Source: an uncultured Lachnospiraceae bacterium
GTDB taxonomy: Bacteria; Bacillota; Clostridia; Lachnospirales; Lachnospiraceae
Assembly: GCA_910579225.1 (NCBI GenBank)
Contig: CAJTTI010000025.1
Coordinates: 8,698 to 52,244 of the forward strand
Direction: 5' to 3'
DNA: 43,547 nucleotides
Below, piece by piece: positions 1 to 7,451 of this stretch (the stretch's first letter is position 1; each line of letters begins with the position of its first letter). The notes below the pieces were generated by a model that had not been told where the DNA came from, did not search any database, and was given only the letters and a program-made list of their open reading frames with translations. The translations under genes and the position numbers were made by a program.

Positions 1-27
1 CATCTCCAATCCTGGTTTTCATCTACC

Positions 28-56
28 ATTATACTTGGAAAAAGCAAAATTGTACA
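28..56 (-). promoter_or_regulatory. Candidate sigma-A promoter reading out of the window
   Basis: On the minus strand a TGTACA box (51-56) and a perfect TATAAT (28-33) are 17 bases apart. It lies just after the stop of the PBP gene and would transcribe leftwards out of the window. The -35 matches TTGACA at only four of six positions, and the gene it would serve is not visible. Confidence 0.4.
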
Positions 57-80
57 GAGAACCCAACACAAAGAAATGAT

Positions 81-2219
81 TTATGAGCCCTCATTTTCCC
101 GAAACCATGTCTCCAGAACCAGACAGTCTTTTCGAACCACGTGACTGCTCCCTCCTTTTTCCTTGACATCTTCCACCATGCTGACAATCAATATGGGACG
201 CCTGGTGCTTTCTTCTGCAGTAAAGACAGCGAACCAGCCCAGTTCCGTACCAGAAGTGTCATCTTTCGACGCTTTGATCTCTGCCGTCCCTGTCTTTCCT
301 GCCAGAAGCAGATCATCCCGTTGGGCCATATAAGCGGTCCCGTTGGGATCATTGACTACCTTTGTCAGTCCATCCAGAATGATAGCCGCTGTATCTGTAT
401 GAAAGGCTGCCGGAATCCAGTATTCGCCTTCTTTTCCCTGCTCATAAACCAGATAAGGCTTTACCATATTTCCTTCATTACAGAATGCCGAATAAATGCA
501 TGCCATATGCAGCGGATTCACCAGAATCTGCCCCTGGCCGTAGCCGCTGTCTGCCAACTGAATCTCCGTATCAATCCCCTCTGTGTTGGAATACTGAGAA
601 CTTGCCATCCGAATCTCAAAGGGCAGCTCCTGACTGAATCCAATCTCTTGCAATGCATTTCCCAGTTCCTGTGCTCCAATCTTCAGAGCTGCTTTCGCAA
701 AATAAATATTATCTGAATAAATCAGTGCATTTTCCAAGATCACCGGCTCATACGCATGCAACGTTGTCACATAATATGACCCCCAGGACGAATCTTTCTG
801 CCAGCTCAGTCCTTCATTTCCATAATCCTCCAGGGGATCCATAACACCTGCATCCAGACCGACCGCCGCCGTAACTGGTTTAAAAGTAGAACCCGGACAC
901 CATACCTGACGAAAACGGTTATATAACGGCTGATTTTCATCCTCATTCAATGCCGCCCACTGCCCGCCGGACAATCCCATAATAAAATCGTTATTGTCAT
1001 AGGAGGGTGTGCTTATCAGCGCCAGCACTTCGCCTGTATAGGGATTCATGGCAGCAGAGCAGCTTTTCTCCTCCCTGAACTGTTCATAAAATGCAGTCTG
1101 CAGTTCTGCATCTATGGTCAGCTGTACCGCTTGCCCATGCTGTACCGGCAGGACTGCAAGCTCCTCTTTTTCCTGCCCTTCCGAATCTACAATGAAGATC
1201 CTGCACCCGTTCCGGCCCTTTAGTTCTTTTTCAAACAACGCCTCCATTCCGCTTCTTCCAATCACGCTTTCAGCTGTATATCCCTCTCCTGCATGTTTCT
1301 CCAGTTCTTCCGCCGTAACGCTCTGCACATATCCCACCAGGTGCGCCGCTGCCGCCCCAAGAGGGTACGCCCGCACCTCCGTATCAGACAGCATTACTCC
1401 CGGTATGGCCAGCAGTTTTTCCTGCCGTTCCCGTTCACTCTCCGCTTCCTCATCCGGCTCCAGGGACATAAAATCCATCAGCTCCATGCCTTTTGCTTTC
1501 GGAATTGTCTGAATCGGTACAAAATAATCATCCTTTACCCATTTTGCCGACAGCTTTTTCTCAATACTCTCCGGGTCCGTCTCCAGCAGTTCTGCTATAC
1601 TCTGAATTGCTTCTTTTCTGTTCTCCAGCTTTCCCGGTACGATTCCGACAGAAGTCGCTATCCCTTTTCCTGCAAGCAGCTGCCCGTTCCGGTCCAGAAT
1701 CTCCCCCCGTTCTGCAGGTACAACAGTAATTCTCACCTTGTCTGCCGGACCAAGTCCTGGAAAGATCAACGCATCTTCCCACACCAGCTGATATCCTTCT
1801 TCTCCTTTCATGAAAAAAGCTTCATTCTCAAACTGAATTCTCCCTGCAGTCGTGTCAAACGACATTTCATAAGCCACCGTTCCACGTTCTTTATCATATG
1901 CAGTCACTTCAACTTCCATGTTCTGCATCTCTATTCCCTCATAAATTGCCGAATTGCGTTGAATAAAATCTTCCTGACTTATATTGCCTGACGCCTCCGT
2001 GTTCAGCATTGTATACATCTGTTCGTATTCCTTCTCCGGAATATATTCCATATACTGAACCAGCAGTTCCTCCGGAGATAACAGCGTGTCTCTTCGACTG
2101 TAGAATACTGCTGTAGCGGCAGCAGCGGCACCAACTGCAAAGATCCCGATCATAATCACTGTCGTCCTACTGCGGCTATCCCCCCTCCTACTGCGCCTGC
2201 GTCTTTCTGTTCTTCTCAT
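81..2219 (-). CDS. Class B penicillin-binding protein with MecA_N domain
   Basis: A peptidoglycan D,D-transpeptidase of 712 residues that cross-links peptide stems outside the membrane. A very basic N-terminus (many Arg) is followed by one membrane segment (about 20-42), an NTF2-like MecA_N domain (about 48-155), a dimerisation domain opening with the RGEILDRNG motif, and the transpeptidase domain. The active-site motifs are intact: STFK with Ser444 and Lys447, SDN at 502-504, and KTGTAE from Lys642. The start is set by an AGGAGG-type site just upstream. MecA_N is known from low-affinity PBPs such as PBP2a but also occurs in ordinary clostridial PBPs, so beta-lactam resistance cannot be read from this alone. 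A BlaI-like operator lies in its promoter, and a BlaI/M56 pair is encoded at 32734-35190. Confidence 0.93.
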   Translation of the reverse strand: MRRTERRRRSRRGDSRSRTTVIMIGIFAVGAAAAATAVFYSRRDTLLSPEELLVQYMEYIPEKEYEQMYTMLNTEASGNISQEDFIQRNSAIYEGIEMQNMEVEVTAYDKERGTVAYEMSFDTTAGRIQFENEAFFMKGEEGYQLVWEDALIFPGLGPADKVRITVVPAERGEILDRNGQLLAGKGIATSVGIVPGKLENRKEAIQSIAELLETDPESIEKKLSAKWVKDDYFVPIQTIPKAKGMELMDFMSLEPDEEAESERERQEKLLAIPGVMLSDTEVRAYPLGAAAAHLVGYVQSVTAEELEKHAGEGYTAESVIGRSGMEALFEKELKGRNGCRIFIVDSEGQEKEELAVLPVQHGQAVQLTIDAELQTAFYEQFREEKSCSAAMNPYTGEVLALISTPSYDNNDFIMGLSGGQWAALNEDENQPLYNRFRQVWCPGSTFKPVTAAVGLDAGVMDPLEDYGNEGLSWQKDSSWGSYYVTTLHAYEPVILENALIYSDNIYFAKAALKIGAQELGNALQEIGFSQELPFEIRMASSQYSNTEGIDTEIQLADSGYGQGQILVNPLHMACIYSAFCNEGNMVKPYLVYEQGKEGEYWIPAAFHTDTAAIILDGLTKVVNDPNGTAYMAQRDDLLLAGKTGTAEIKASKDDTSGTELGWFAVFTAEESTRRPILIVSMVEDVKEKGGSSHVVRKDCLVLETWFRENEGS

Positions 2220-2257
2220 GTTGACCTTTCCTCCTTCCTGTCAGACAAATACTGGCC

Positions 2258-2296
2258 TGACATACAAATCTTACATCTGTAGGATTTGTATGTCAA
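2258..2296 (-). promoter_or_regulatory. PBP promoter with embedded BlaI/MecI-like operator
   Basis: The minus strand carries a perfect TTGACA (2291-2296), a 17-base spacer and TAAGAT (2268-2273). The spacer holds TACATCTGTA (2272-2281), a match to the TACA-N2-TGTA core of BlaI/MecI operators. The core is flanked by perfect 13-base inverted arms, TGACATACAAATC at 2258-2270 and its complement at 2283-2295. A dimer bound here would block RNA polymerase. No T-run follows the hairpin, so it is not a terminator. The operator role is inferred from sequence. Confidence 0.65.
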
Positions 2297-2439
2297 GCCA
2301 AATTTAAATCTGCGCTTATTCAGAATTGCCGAATCCGGAAAGCCAATGATCTGCTGCAACGAACAGATCTGCCGCTGTCTGTAACACCTCTGCTCTCTTT
2401 TTCATATACTGACATAAGAGTTTTTTACAGGAGCCCTCA

Positions 2440-2721
2440 ATGGAATATTTCTGCAATCTGAGCCAGTTAAGTCCCGGTCAGTATGCTGTCGTCCGGCAGA
2501 TTCTCACCACCGGCGCCATACGGCGCCGGTTCCTGGACCTTGGCATCATCGAGGACACGGAAATTATATGTCTTGGCAAAAGCCCCATGGGCGATCCTGG
2601 CGCCTATCTTATCCGCGGCGCCGTTATTGCTATCAGGGCCAAAGACTGCCGACAGATTCTGGTTCATATCCCTGCTGCAGATGGCAGAGAGTCAGACTCT
2701 TCCGCTGCATTTGCCGGATGA
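2440..2721 (+). CDS. feoA: FeoA-family ferrous iron transport protein
   Basis: A 93-residue cytosolic protein with the SH3-like FeoA fold. Family features are the opening LSQLSPGQ segment, the RRRFLDLGI helix and the later GDPGAYLIRGAVIAIR strand pair. FeoA supports the transporter FeoB, encoded 64 bases downstream in the same direction. The C-terminal tail after about residue 80 is polar and probably disordered. A possible -10 (TATACT, 2405-2410) lies about 30 bases upstream with no convincing -35. I saw no clear Fur or DtxR box. Confidence 0.9.
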   Translation: MEYFCNLSQLSPGQYAVVRQILTTGAIRRRFLDLGIIEDTEIICLGKSPMGDPGAYLIRGAVIAIRAKDCRQILVHIPAADGRESDSSAAFAG

Positions 2722-2785
2722 ATCATTTGCATCTGTCCGGCTTATTTCCTGCAAAATTCAACATCCAACAACATAAGGAGCACAT

Positions 2786-4930
2786 ATGGGTCTTACCAGT
2801 CATTCAACCGGAATCAGAGCCATGGATTCCCAATTCGACATTCAAAAGCAGCATGCAGAAGACAAAGTGATCGCCCTTGCCGGAAATCCAAATGTAGGCA
2901 AAAGCACCATTTTCAACAGTCTGACCGGTATGAAACAGCACACCGGCAACTGGCCCGGAAAAACAGTAGCCAGCGCCCAGGGCCGTTACGAGGCTCACGG
3001 CCAGTCTTATGTACTGGTGGATCTCCCCGGAACCTATTCTCTGATGGCGCATTCCGTCGAAGAAGAGATTGCCCGGAATTTCCTCTGTTTTGGAGAACCT
3101 GATGTAGCTGTAGTCGTCTGCGATGCCTCCTGTCTCGAACGAAACCTGAATCTGGTCCTCCAGACCATCGAGATCGCTTCCAGAACAGTCTTGTGTATCA
3201 ACCTGATGGATGAAGCCGAAAAAAAAGGAATTCGCATCTCTCCTGATGTCCTTTCTCAAAGGCTGGGAATTCCTGTTGTAACTACCATCGCCCGGAAGAA
3301 AACAAGCCTCAACGCTCTCACAGACGCCGTATGGAGAGCCTCCCAGGTCTCTGACTCCTGGAAAAGCCCTGTCACTTATCCGAAACCCATCGAAGAAGCA
3401 ATTTCACTTCTCCTGCCCTTCCTGCAGGAAAAGACCGGCAGCCGACTGAATCCCCGTTGGCTTGCCCTGCGTCTGTTGGATTCAGACGCCTCCCTGGCCG
3501 AAGAACTGACTGCCTGTCTGGGTCACTCTTTCCTGGAAAACAGCAGGTTAAAGTCGGCCCTTACACAGACTTCGAACCTGCTGGCCAGATATGATATTGA
3601 TTCTGATACATTTCGGGATATGGTCACTTCCTCATTCATCCTGCGTGCAGAAGAGCTCTGTAAGGAAACTGTTATCTATGAACGGCCCGTCTACCAGTTC
3701 CGGGACTGGAAGCTGGATCGAATACTGACAGGACGGCTTCTTGGATATCCGGCAATGATTCTGTTGCTGGCATTTCTTCTGTGGCTCACGATTGCCGGTG
3801 CCAATTACCCTTCCCAGGCGCTCTCTGCCATCTTATTCTGGTTCCAGGACCGCCTGACAGAACTGTTTCACTTCCTCCATGCCCCTTCCTGGCTTCACGA
3901 CCTGCTTGTACTGGGTGTTTATCGGGTGGTTGCCTGGGTAGTGGCTGTCATGCTCCCTCCCATGGCGATTTTCTTTCCTCTTTTTACACTGTTGGAGGAT
4001 ATTGGTTACCTTCCCAGACTGGCTTATAATCTGGATAAACCTTTTCAATGCTGTCAAGCCTGCGGAAAACAGGCCCTCTGCATGGCTATGGGATTTGGAT
4101 GTAACGCCGCAGGAGTAACCGGATGCCGGATCATTGATTCTCCAAGAGAACGTCTGCTTGCCATACTGACCAACAGTTTTGTTCCATGCAACGGACGATT
4201 CCCCACACTGATTGCATTAATCACCGTCTTCTTTACCGGAATATCCGCAGGATTTAAAGCCTCCTTTTTATCAGCGCTCCTCCTGACCTTGATCCTTTTG
4301 CTCGGCATCGGTATGACATTTGTCGTCACATGGGCCCTCTCTGTCACACTGCTTCGGGGGATTCCATCTGCATTTACGCTGGAACTTCCTCCATATCGAA
4401 AACCCCAGGTCGGCTCTGTTCTCGTCCGCTCTGTCTTTGACCGCACTTTGTTTGTCTTGGGCCGCGCTGTAGCTGTGGCGGTTCCCGCCGGCTTCTTGAT
4501 CTGGTTTATGGCAAATATATCCGTCAACGGCACCAGTCTCCTTCAGGGGTGTGCCTCCCTGCTGGATCCACCGGCTCGCCTTATGGGACTTGACGGAGTG
4601 ATCCTGATCGCTTTCGTCCTTGGCTTCCCTGCCAATGAGATCGTCATGCCCATCATCTTCATGGCCTATCTTGCTCAGGGAAGTCTTATAGATCCCGGAT
4701 CCCCTGCTGCCATGAAGCTTTTGCTTCTCTCCCATGGATGGACACTTCAGACCGCAGTAAGTATGATTCTGTTCTCCTTATTTCACTGGCCCTGTTCCAC
4801 CACGCTTCTGACCATCCACAAGGAAACAGGAAGTCTGCGCTGGACAGTAATAGCCGCACTGCTTCCCACTTCTGTAGGCGTTTTGCTTTGTATTCTTTTC
4901 ACCGGGATATGCCGGCTTCTTTCCCTGTGA
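2786..4930 (+). CDS. feoB: Ferrous iron transporter FeoB
   Basis: A 714-residue inner-membrane Fe(II) transporter with an N-terminal GTPase. The G1 motif GNPNVGKS is at 33-40, followed by the G3 DLPGTYSL and G4 NLMDE motifs. The C-terminal half holds the membrane-embedded Gate/nucleoside-recognition segments, including the PPMAIFFPLFTLLEDIGYLPR signature, a Cys-rich stretch (CCQACGKQALCMAMGFGCN) and the SFVPCNGR motif. Length is typical. The start follows AAGGAG by five bases. Only nine bases separate its stop from that of convergent trxB. No FeoC-like gene follows. Confidence 0.96.
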   Translation: MGLTSHSTGIRAMDSQFDIQKQHAEDKVIALAGNPNVGKSTIFNSLTGMKQHTGNWPGKTVASAQGRYEAHGQSYVLVDLPGTYSLMAHSVEEEIARNFLCFGEPDVAVVVCDASCLERNLNLVLQTIEIASRTVLCINLMDEAEKKGIRISPDVLSQRLGIPVVTTIARKKTSLNALTDAVWRASQVSDSWKSPVTYPKPIEEAISLLLPFLQEKTGSRLNPRWLALRLLDSDASLAEELTACLGHSFLENSRLKSALTQTSNLLARYDIDSDTFRDMVTSSFILRAEELCKETVIYERPVYQFRDWKLDRILTGRLLGYPAMILLLAFLLWLTIAGANYPSQALSAILFWFQDRLTELFHFLHAPSWLHDLLVLGVYRVVAWVVAVMLPPMAIFFPLFTLLEDIGYLPRLAYNLDKPFQCCQACGKQALCMAMGFGCNAAGVTGCRIIDSPRERLLAILTNSFVPCNGRFPTLIALITVFFTGISAGFKASFLSALLLTLILLLGIGMTFVVTWALSVTLLRGIPSAFTLELPPYRKPQVGSVLVRSVFDRTLFVLGRAVAVAVPAGFLIWFMANISVNGTSLLQGCASLLDPPARLMGLDGVILIAFVLGFPANEIVMPIIFMAYLAQGSLIDPGSPAAMKLLLLSHGWTLQTAVSMILFSLFHWPCSTTLLTIHKETGSLRWTVIAALLPTSVGVLLCILFTGICRLLSL

Positions 4931-4939
4931 AAACTGCTC

Positions 4940-5863
4940 TTATGCAGGCGCTGCAGTTAGTTTGTTCAGATAGCTGCAGGCTGCAAGAGCTGCCGCCGCC
5001 CCGTCTGCTGCCGCCGTGGTAAGCTGTCGGACCTGCTTTGTCCGGCAGTCACCGGCAGTAAAGACTCCTTTTGCTGATGTCAGACAGTCTTCTGCCGCGC
5101 GGATATACCCATGCTCATCCAATGCCACCAGATTGGAGAATGCACGATTATCCGGCTCCTGACCCACAGCAATGAATAATGCAGATACGAAAAGCTCTCT
5201 TGTCCCGCCTGTATGATTATCTTTTATCAGAATCGACTGAAGATGGGAGGTTCCGTTCAGGCATACAACCTGGCTTTCCAGAATAAACTGTATATTTTCT
5301 TTTGCTCTCAGGACCTCTGCCAGACTTTCTTCTCCGCGGAACTTCGCTCTTCTGTGAATCAAATAAACTGTCCGGCAGTACTCTGACAGGAATACCGCAT
5401 CTTCCAAGGCTGTATTACCCCCGCCCACGACTGCTGTATCTTTTCCTCTGTAAAATGCTCCGTCACAAACTGCGCAATAAGATATCCCTGAACCCGTCAG
5501 TTCCTCTTCCCGTTCTACCTGAAGTCTCCGGTTCCTGGTGCCGGTGGCCAAAATCACTGACCGACAGTCATATTCTGACCGACTGGTCTGTACACATTTC
5601 ACGCCTTCTTTCTCCCGGATCCCAAGCACCTTTTCATATTTTAATTCTGCCCCCAAATCCTTTGCCTGCCGACAGAGATTTTCCGCCAGTTCATAACCAG
5701 TTATCCGCAAAATACCCGGATAATTTTCCACATCAGAAGCACTCATGATCTGTCCGCCGTACACGTTTGCTTCCAGCAACAGTATCTTTTTTCCTGCACG
5801 CACCCCATAGATTGCCGCAGACAATCCCGCAGGACCTGCTCCTGCGATAATAATATCATACAT
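4940..5863 (-). CDS. trxB: Thioredoxin reductase (NADPH), FAD-dependent
   Basis: A 307-residue flavoprotein disulfide reductase that reduces thioredoxin. It has the N-terminal FAD motif GAGPAGLSAAIYG, the redox-active CAVC (Cys130 and Cys133), the NAD(P)H motif VVGGGNTALEDA and the C-terminal FAD motif GVFTAGDC. The frame is open for another 73 codons upstream, but the start chosen gives MYDIIIAG, fits the family length and lies behind a good AGGAGG; the upstream part does not resemble a protein domain. The gene is convergent with feoB and divergent from a 56-aa gene across about 300 bases. Confidence 0.95.
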   Translation of the reverse strand: MYDIIIAGAGPAGLSAAIYGVRAGKKILLLEANVYGGQIMSASDVENYPGILRITGYELAENLCRQAKDLGAELKYEKVLGIREKEGVKCVQTSRSEYDCRSVILATGTRNRRLQVEREEELTGSGISYCAVCDGAFYRGKDTAVVGGGNTALEDAVFLSEYCRTVYLIHRRAKFRGEESLAEVLRAKENIQFILESQVVCLNGTSHLQSILIKDNHTGGTRELFVSALFIAVGQEPDNRAFSNLVALDEHGYIRAAEDCLTSAKGVFTAGDCRTKQVRQLTTAAADGAAAALAACSYLNKLTAAPA

Positions 5864-6066
5864 TCGTTTCTCCTCCTGACAGCAAATTCTTTTATCTGTC
5901 AGTATGCTTCCTTCGCCGCCTTTTATGCACATACACAAGTTTTCCGGGACTTTTACTGTTCTGCAGCGCAAATCCGCTTCTGTGATCGTTTCATCTAAAC
6001 ATGATCCCCAAATATAAAAACCACCCAAAACCCATTTTGCCATAAATAACCGACAAAATTCTACTT

Positions 6067-6119
6067 TTTTTGTAAAATACAAAAATTAACAAATAAATCG
6101 TCCTGTTTTCTGATATGAT
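6067..6119 (+). promoter_or_regulatory. AT-rich palindrome and extended -10 in trxB/56-aa gene gap
   Basis: The 300-base gap between trxB and the 56-aa gene contains a perfect 8-3-8 palindrome, TTTTTGTA-AAA-TACAAAAA (6067-6085), and an extended -10, TGATATGAT (6111-6119), reading towards the small gene. The palindrome is placed like an operator for the plus-strand promoter. No regulator family is assigned. Confidence 0.4.
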
Positions 6120-6163
6120 AGATGCCATCAGGCAATACAATATAATACGCAAAGGAGAAAGAG

Positions 6164-6334
6164 ATGGAATTGAACTACTTTAAAGACAAGTTATTTGATT
6201 TACTCAATGACAGCGAAGAACTTCATATTTCCGACATCAATGCAGACGACCCGAAAAACCTCCTGATTATCTTCACAACAGATGGAAGCGTATTTCAGCT
6301 TGAGTGCCGGCAAATATTGATGAGTTATCCTTGA
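6164..6334 (+). CDS. Small conserved-looking 56-aa protein
   Basis: A short reading frame of 56 codons plus stop that begins MELNYFKDKLFDLLNDSEEL and ends in QILMSYP. It has an AAAGGAG site at the right distance, an extended -10 promoter about 45 bases upstream and a strong terminator 14 bases after the stop, so it is a complete transcription unit. The protein is acidic, with a predicted helix, then strands (NLLIIFTTDGSVFQLE), one cysteine, no signal peptide and no membrane segment. I do not recognise the family. Confidence 0.75.
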   Translation: MELNYFKDKLFDLLNDSEELHISDINADDPKNLLIIFTTDGSVFQLECRQILMSYP

Positions 6335-6347
6335 AGAGTTTATCCGA

Positions 6348-6383
6348 AAAAGAACCCGATGGAAAATTCCACCGGGTTCTTTT
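6348..6383. terminator. Bidirectional rho-independent terminator
   Basis: Arms AAAAGAACCCG (6348-6358) and CGGGTTCTTTT (6373-6383), plus inner pairs around a short loop, form a strong hairpin with A/T ends on both sides. It serves the 56-aa gene on the plus strand and tRNA-Gln on the minus strand. Confidence 0.85.
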
Positions 6384-6385
6384 AG

Positions 6386-6457
6386 CAGGGCTACAAGGAT
6401 TCGAACCTTGAAATGACGGAGTCAGAGTCCGTTGCCTTACCGTTTGGCGATAGCCCT
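6386..6457 (-). tRNA. tRNA-Gln (anticodon CTG)
   Basis: A complete cloverleaf on the minus strand: acceptor AGGGCTA/TAGCCCT, D arm, anticodon stem CGGA/TCCG with loop CTCTGAC (anticodon CTG), T arm CAAGG-TTCGAAT-CCTTG and discriminator G. CCA is not encoded. A second glutamine tRNA (TTG) lies at 43291-43363. Confidence 0.95.
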
Positions 6458-6475
6458 TCGTATTCAACGAATGTT

Positions 6476-6504
6476 ATTATATGCCATATCAGAAAAAAAA
6501 GCAA
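6476..6504 (-). promoter_or_regulatory. tRNA-Gln promoter
   Basis: Minus-strand TTGCTT (6499-6504), 17-base spacer and perfect TATAAT (6476-6481), with the tRNA 5' end 19 bases past the -10. Confidence 0.75.
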
Positions 6505-6674
6505 GTATTTTTTTCAATTTTTTTCATTTTTTTATTTCTGCCATCTTTTACGCTTTCTTATGTTCTCTTTTTCCTATTCTATGAATGTTTCACTGTTCTT
6601 CTTTTTTTCTTATGAATTTCTTTCTTAATTTTAGAAAACCTTTATCTCCATGATACAATTTGGTCACAATTACC

Positions 6675-6792
6675 TGCTATGATAATACTCGTAACAGAAA
6701 CACATCAGTATTTCATTCATAACACTTTCGGGGACTCAGAAGAGTCCCCACTCCCTCGAAGAGATACAGGAACCCCACAGGGTTCCTTTTTT
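6675..6792 (+). ncRNA. Candidate small RNA with own promoter and terminator
   Basis: On the plus strand a perfect extended -10, TGCTATGAT (6675-6683), is followed by about 100 bases with two hairpins. The first is GGGGACTC/GAGTCCCC (6730-6749). The second is AGGAACCC-CACA-GGGTTCCT (6768-6787) with a run of six T. The T-run is only on the plus strand, so it cannot be the terminator of minus-strand spoVT. No start codon with a ribosome binding site ends inside the unit. It does not match an RNA family I know. Existence is inferred from signals only. Confidence 0.5.
6768..6792 (+). terminator. Rho-independent terminator on the plus strand
   Basis: An 8-bp stem, 4-base CACA loop and T6 tail. It ends the candidate small RNA and points towards the 3' end of spoVT. 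Confidence 0.75.
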
Positions 6793-6799
6793 CATACCT

Positions 6800-7348
6800 T
6801 TACTGTTCCATCTGCCTTCCCAGGAATCCGGCCGCAGAAGCTGCCACTTTCTGTTCCACTTCCCCCATCTTCACCCGGACATCACGCCCAAGAAGAATCA
6901 CGGCGCCGATTGCATCCCCCTCGCTGATCACCGGGCAAATGGTCTCTGCAGCAATTCCATCCATGTCATCCTGTATCACCGGAATAAATTTACGTTCTAT
7001 AGCAGAAGCCTGCAGACTTTCACGCTCTTGTATCAGCTGTTCCAGCTGCGGACTGATGGACTTTCCGTAATAATCCTTTTTTGCACCGCCTGCAGTAGCG
7101 ATGATTGCGTCGCGGTCTGTCACACAGACCATATGTCCGGTCGTCTGCGCCAGACTCTCCGCATACTGCTTTGCAAATGCGGACAGCTCGCCGATAGGAG
7201 AATATTTTTTCAGGATAATCTCACCCTCCCGGTCTGTGAAAATCTCCAGGGGATCTCCTTCCCGAATCCTCAATGTACGCCGGATTTCCTTCGGCACTAC
7301 CACACGACCAAGGTCATCAATCCGGCGTACAATTCCCGTTGCTTTCAT
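6800..7348 (-). CDS. spoVT: Stage V sporulation regulator SpoVT
   Basis: An AbrB-family DNA-binding regulator of the forespore, 182 residues (178 in B. subtilis). The N-terminal swapped-hairpin AbrB domain reads MKATGIVRRIDDLGRVVVPK and RRTLRIREGDPLEIF; the rest (about 55-182) is the GAF-like domain typical of SpoVT. The chosen start gives the canonical N-terminus behind GAGGAA; the frame is open for 21 further codons upstream with no family resemblance. A candidate forespore sigma-G promoter lies just upstream. Confidence 0.95.
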   Translation of the reverse strand: MKATGIVRRIDDLGRVVVPKEIRRTLRIREGDPLEIFTDREGEIILKKYSPIGELSAFAKQYAESLAQTTGHMVCVTDRDAIIATAGGAKKDYYGKSISPQLEQLIQERESLQASAIERKFIPVIQDDMDGIAAETICPVISEGDAIGAVILLGRDVRVKMGEVEQKVAASAAGFLGRQMEQ

Positions 7349-7412
7349 ACAATCTTCCTCCAATGTCTTAAAATGCGATGTCAACTTCATGTTTTCACAG
7401 GTCATCTGCATC

Positions 7413-7441
7413 TAGTATTTGTAAGAATTGGATTTATATGC
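7413..7441 (-). promoter_or_regulatory. Candidate sigma-G promoter of spoVT
   Basis: Minus-strand GCATA (7437-7441), a 17-base gap and AATACTA (7413-7419) resemble the forespore consensus GNATR-N17/18-CATNNTA with one change in the -10. spoVT is sigma-G dependent in B. subtilis, which supports but does not prove the call. Confidence 0.45.
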
Positions 7442-7451
7442 ATGATCTTAT

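Larger units (their letters stand above)
6458..6799. other. AT-rich gap between tRNA-Gln and spoVT
   Basis: No convincing protein gene here. It contains the tRNA-Gln promoter at its left edge, a very T-rich stretch (about 6500-6650), then an extended -10 on the plus strand, a GGGGACTC hairpin (6730-6749) and a plus-strand terminator. The right part is listed separately as a candidate small RNA. Confidence 0.7.

Noticed and set aside
1114..1991. Plus-strand open frames opposite the PBP gene
   Set aside because: They are shadows of the minus-strand coding sequence, without ribosome sites or recognisable domains. Similar antisense frames elsewhere were dropped for the same reason.
5864..6082. 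N-terminal extension of thioredoxin reductase
   Set aside because: The frame is open for 73 more codons, but the sequence is not domain-like, the normal family start has a strong AGGAGG, and the length then fits exactly.
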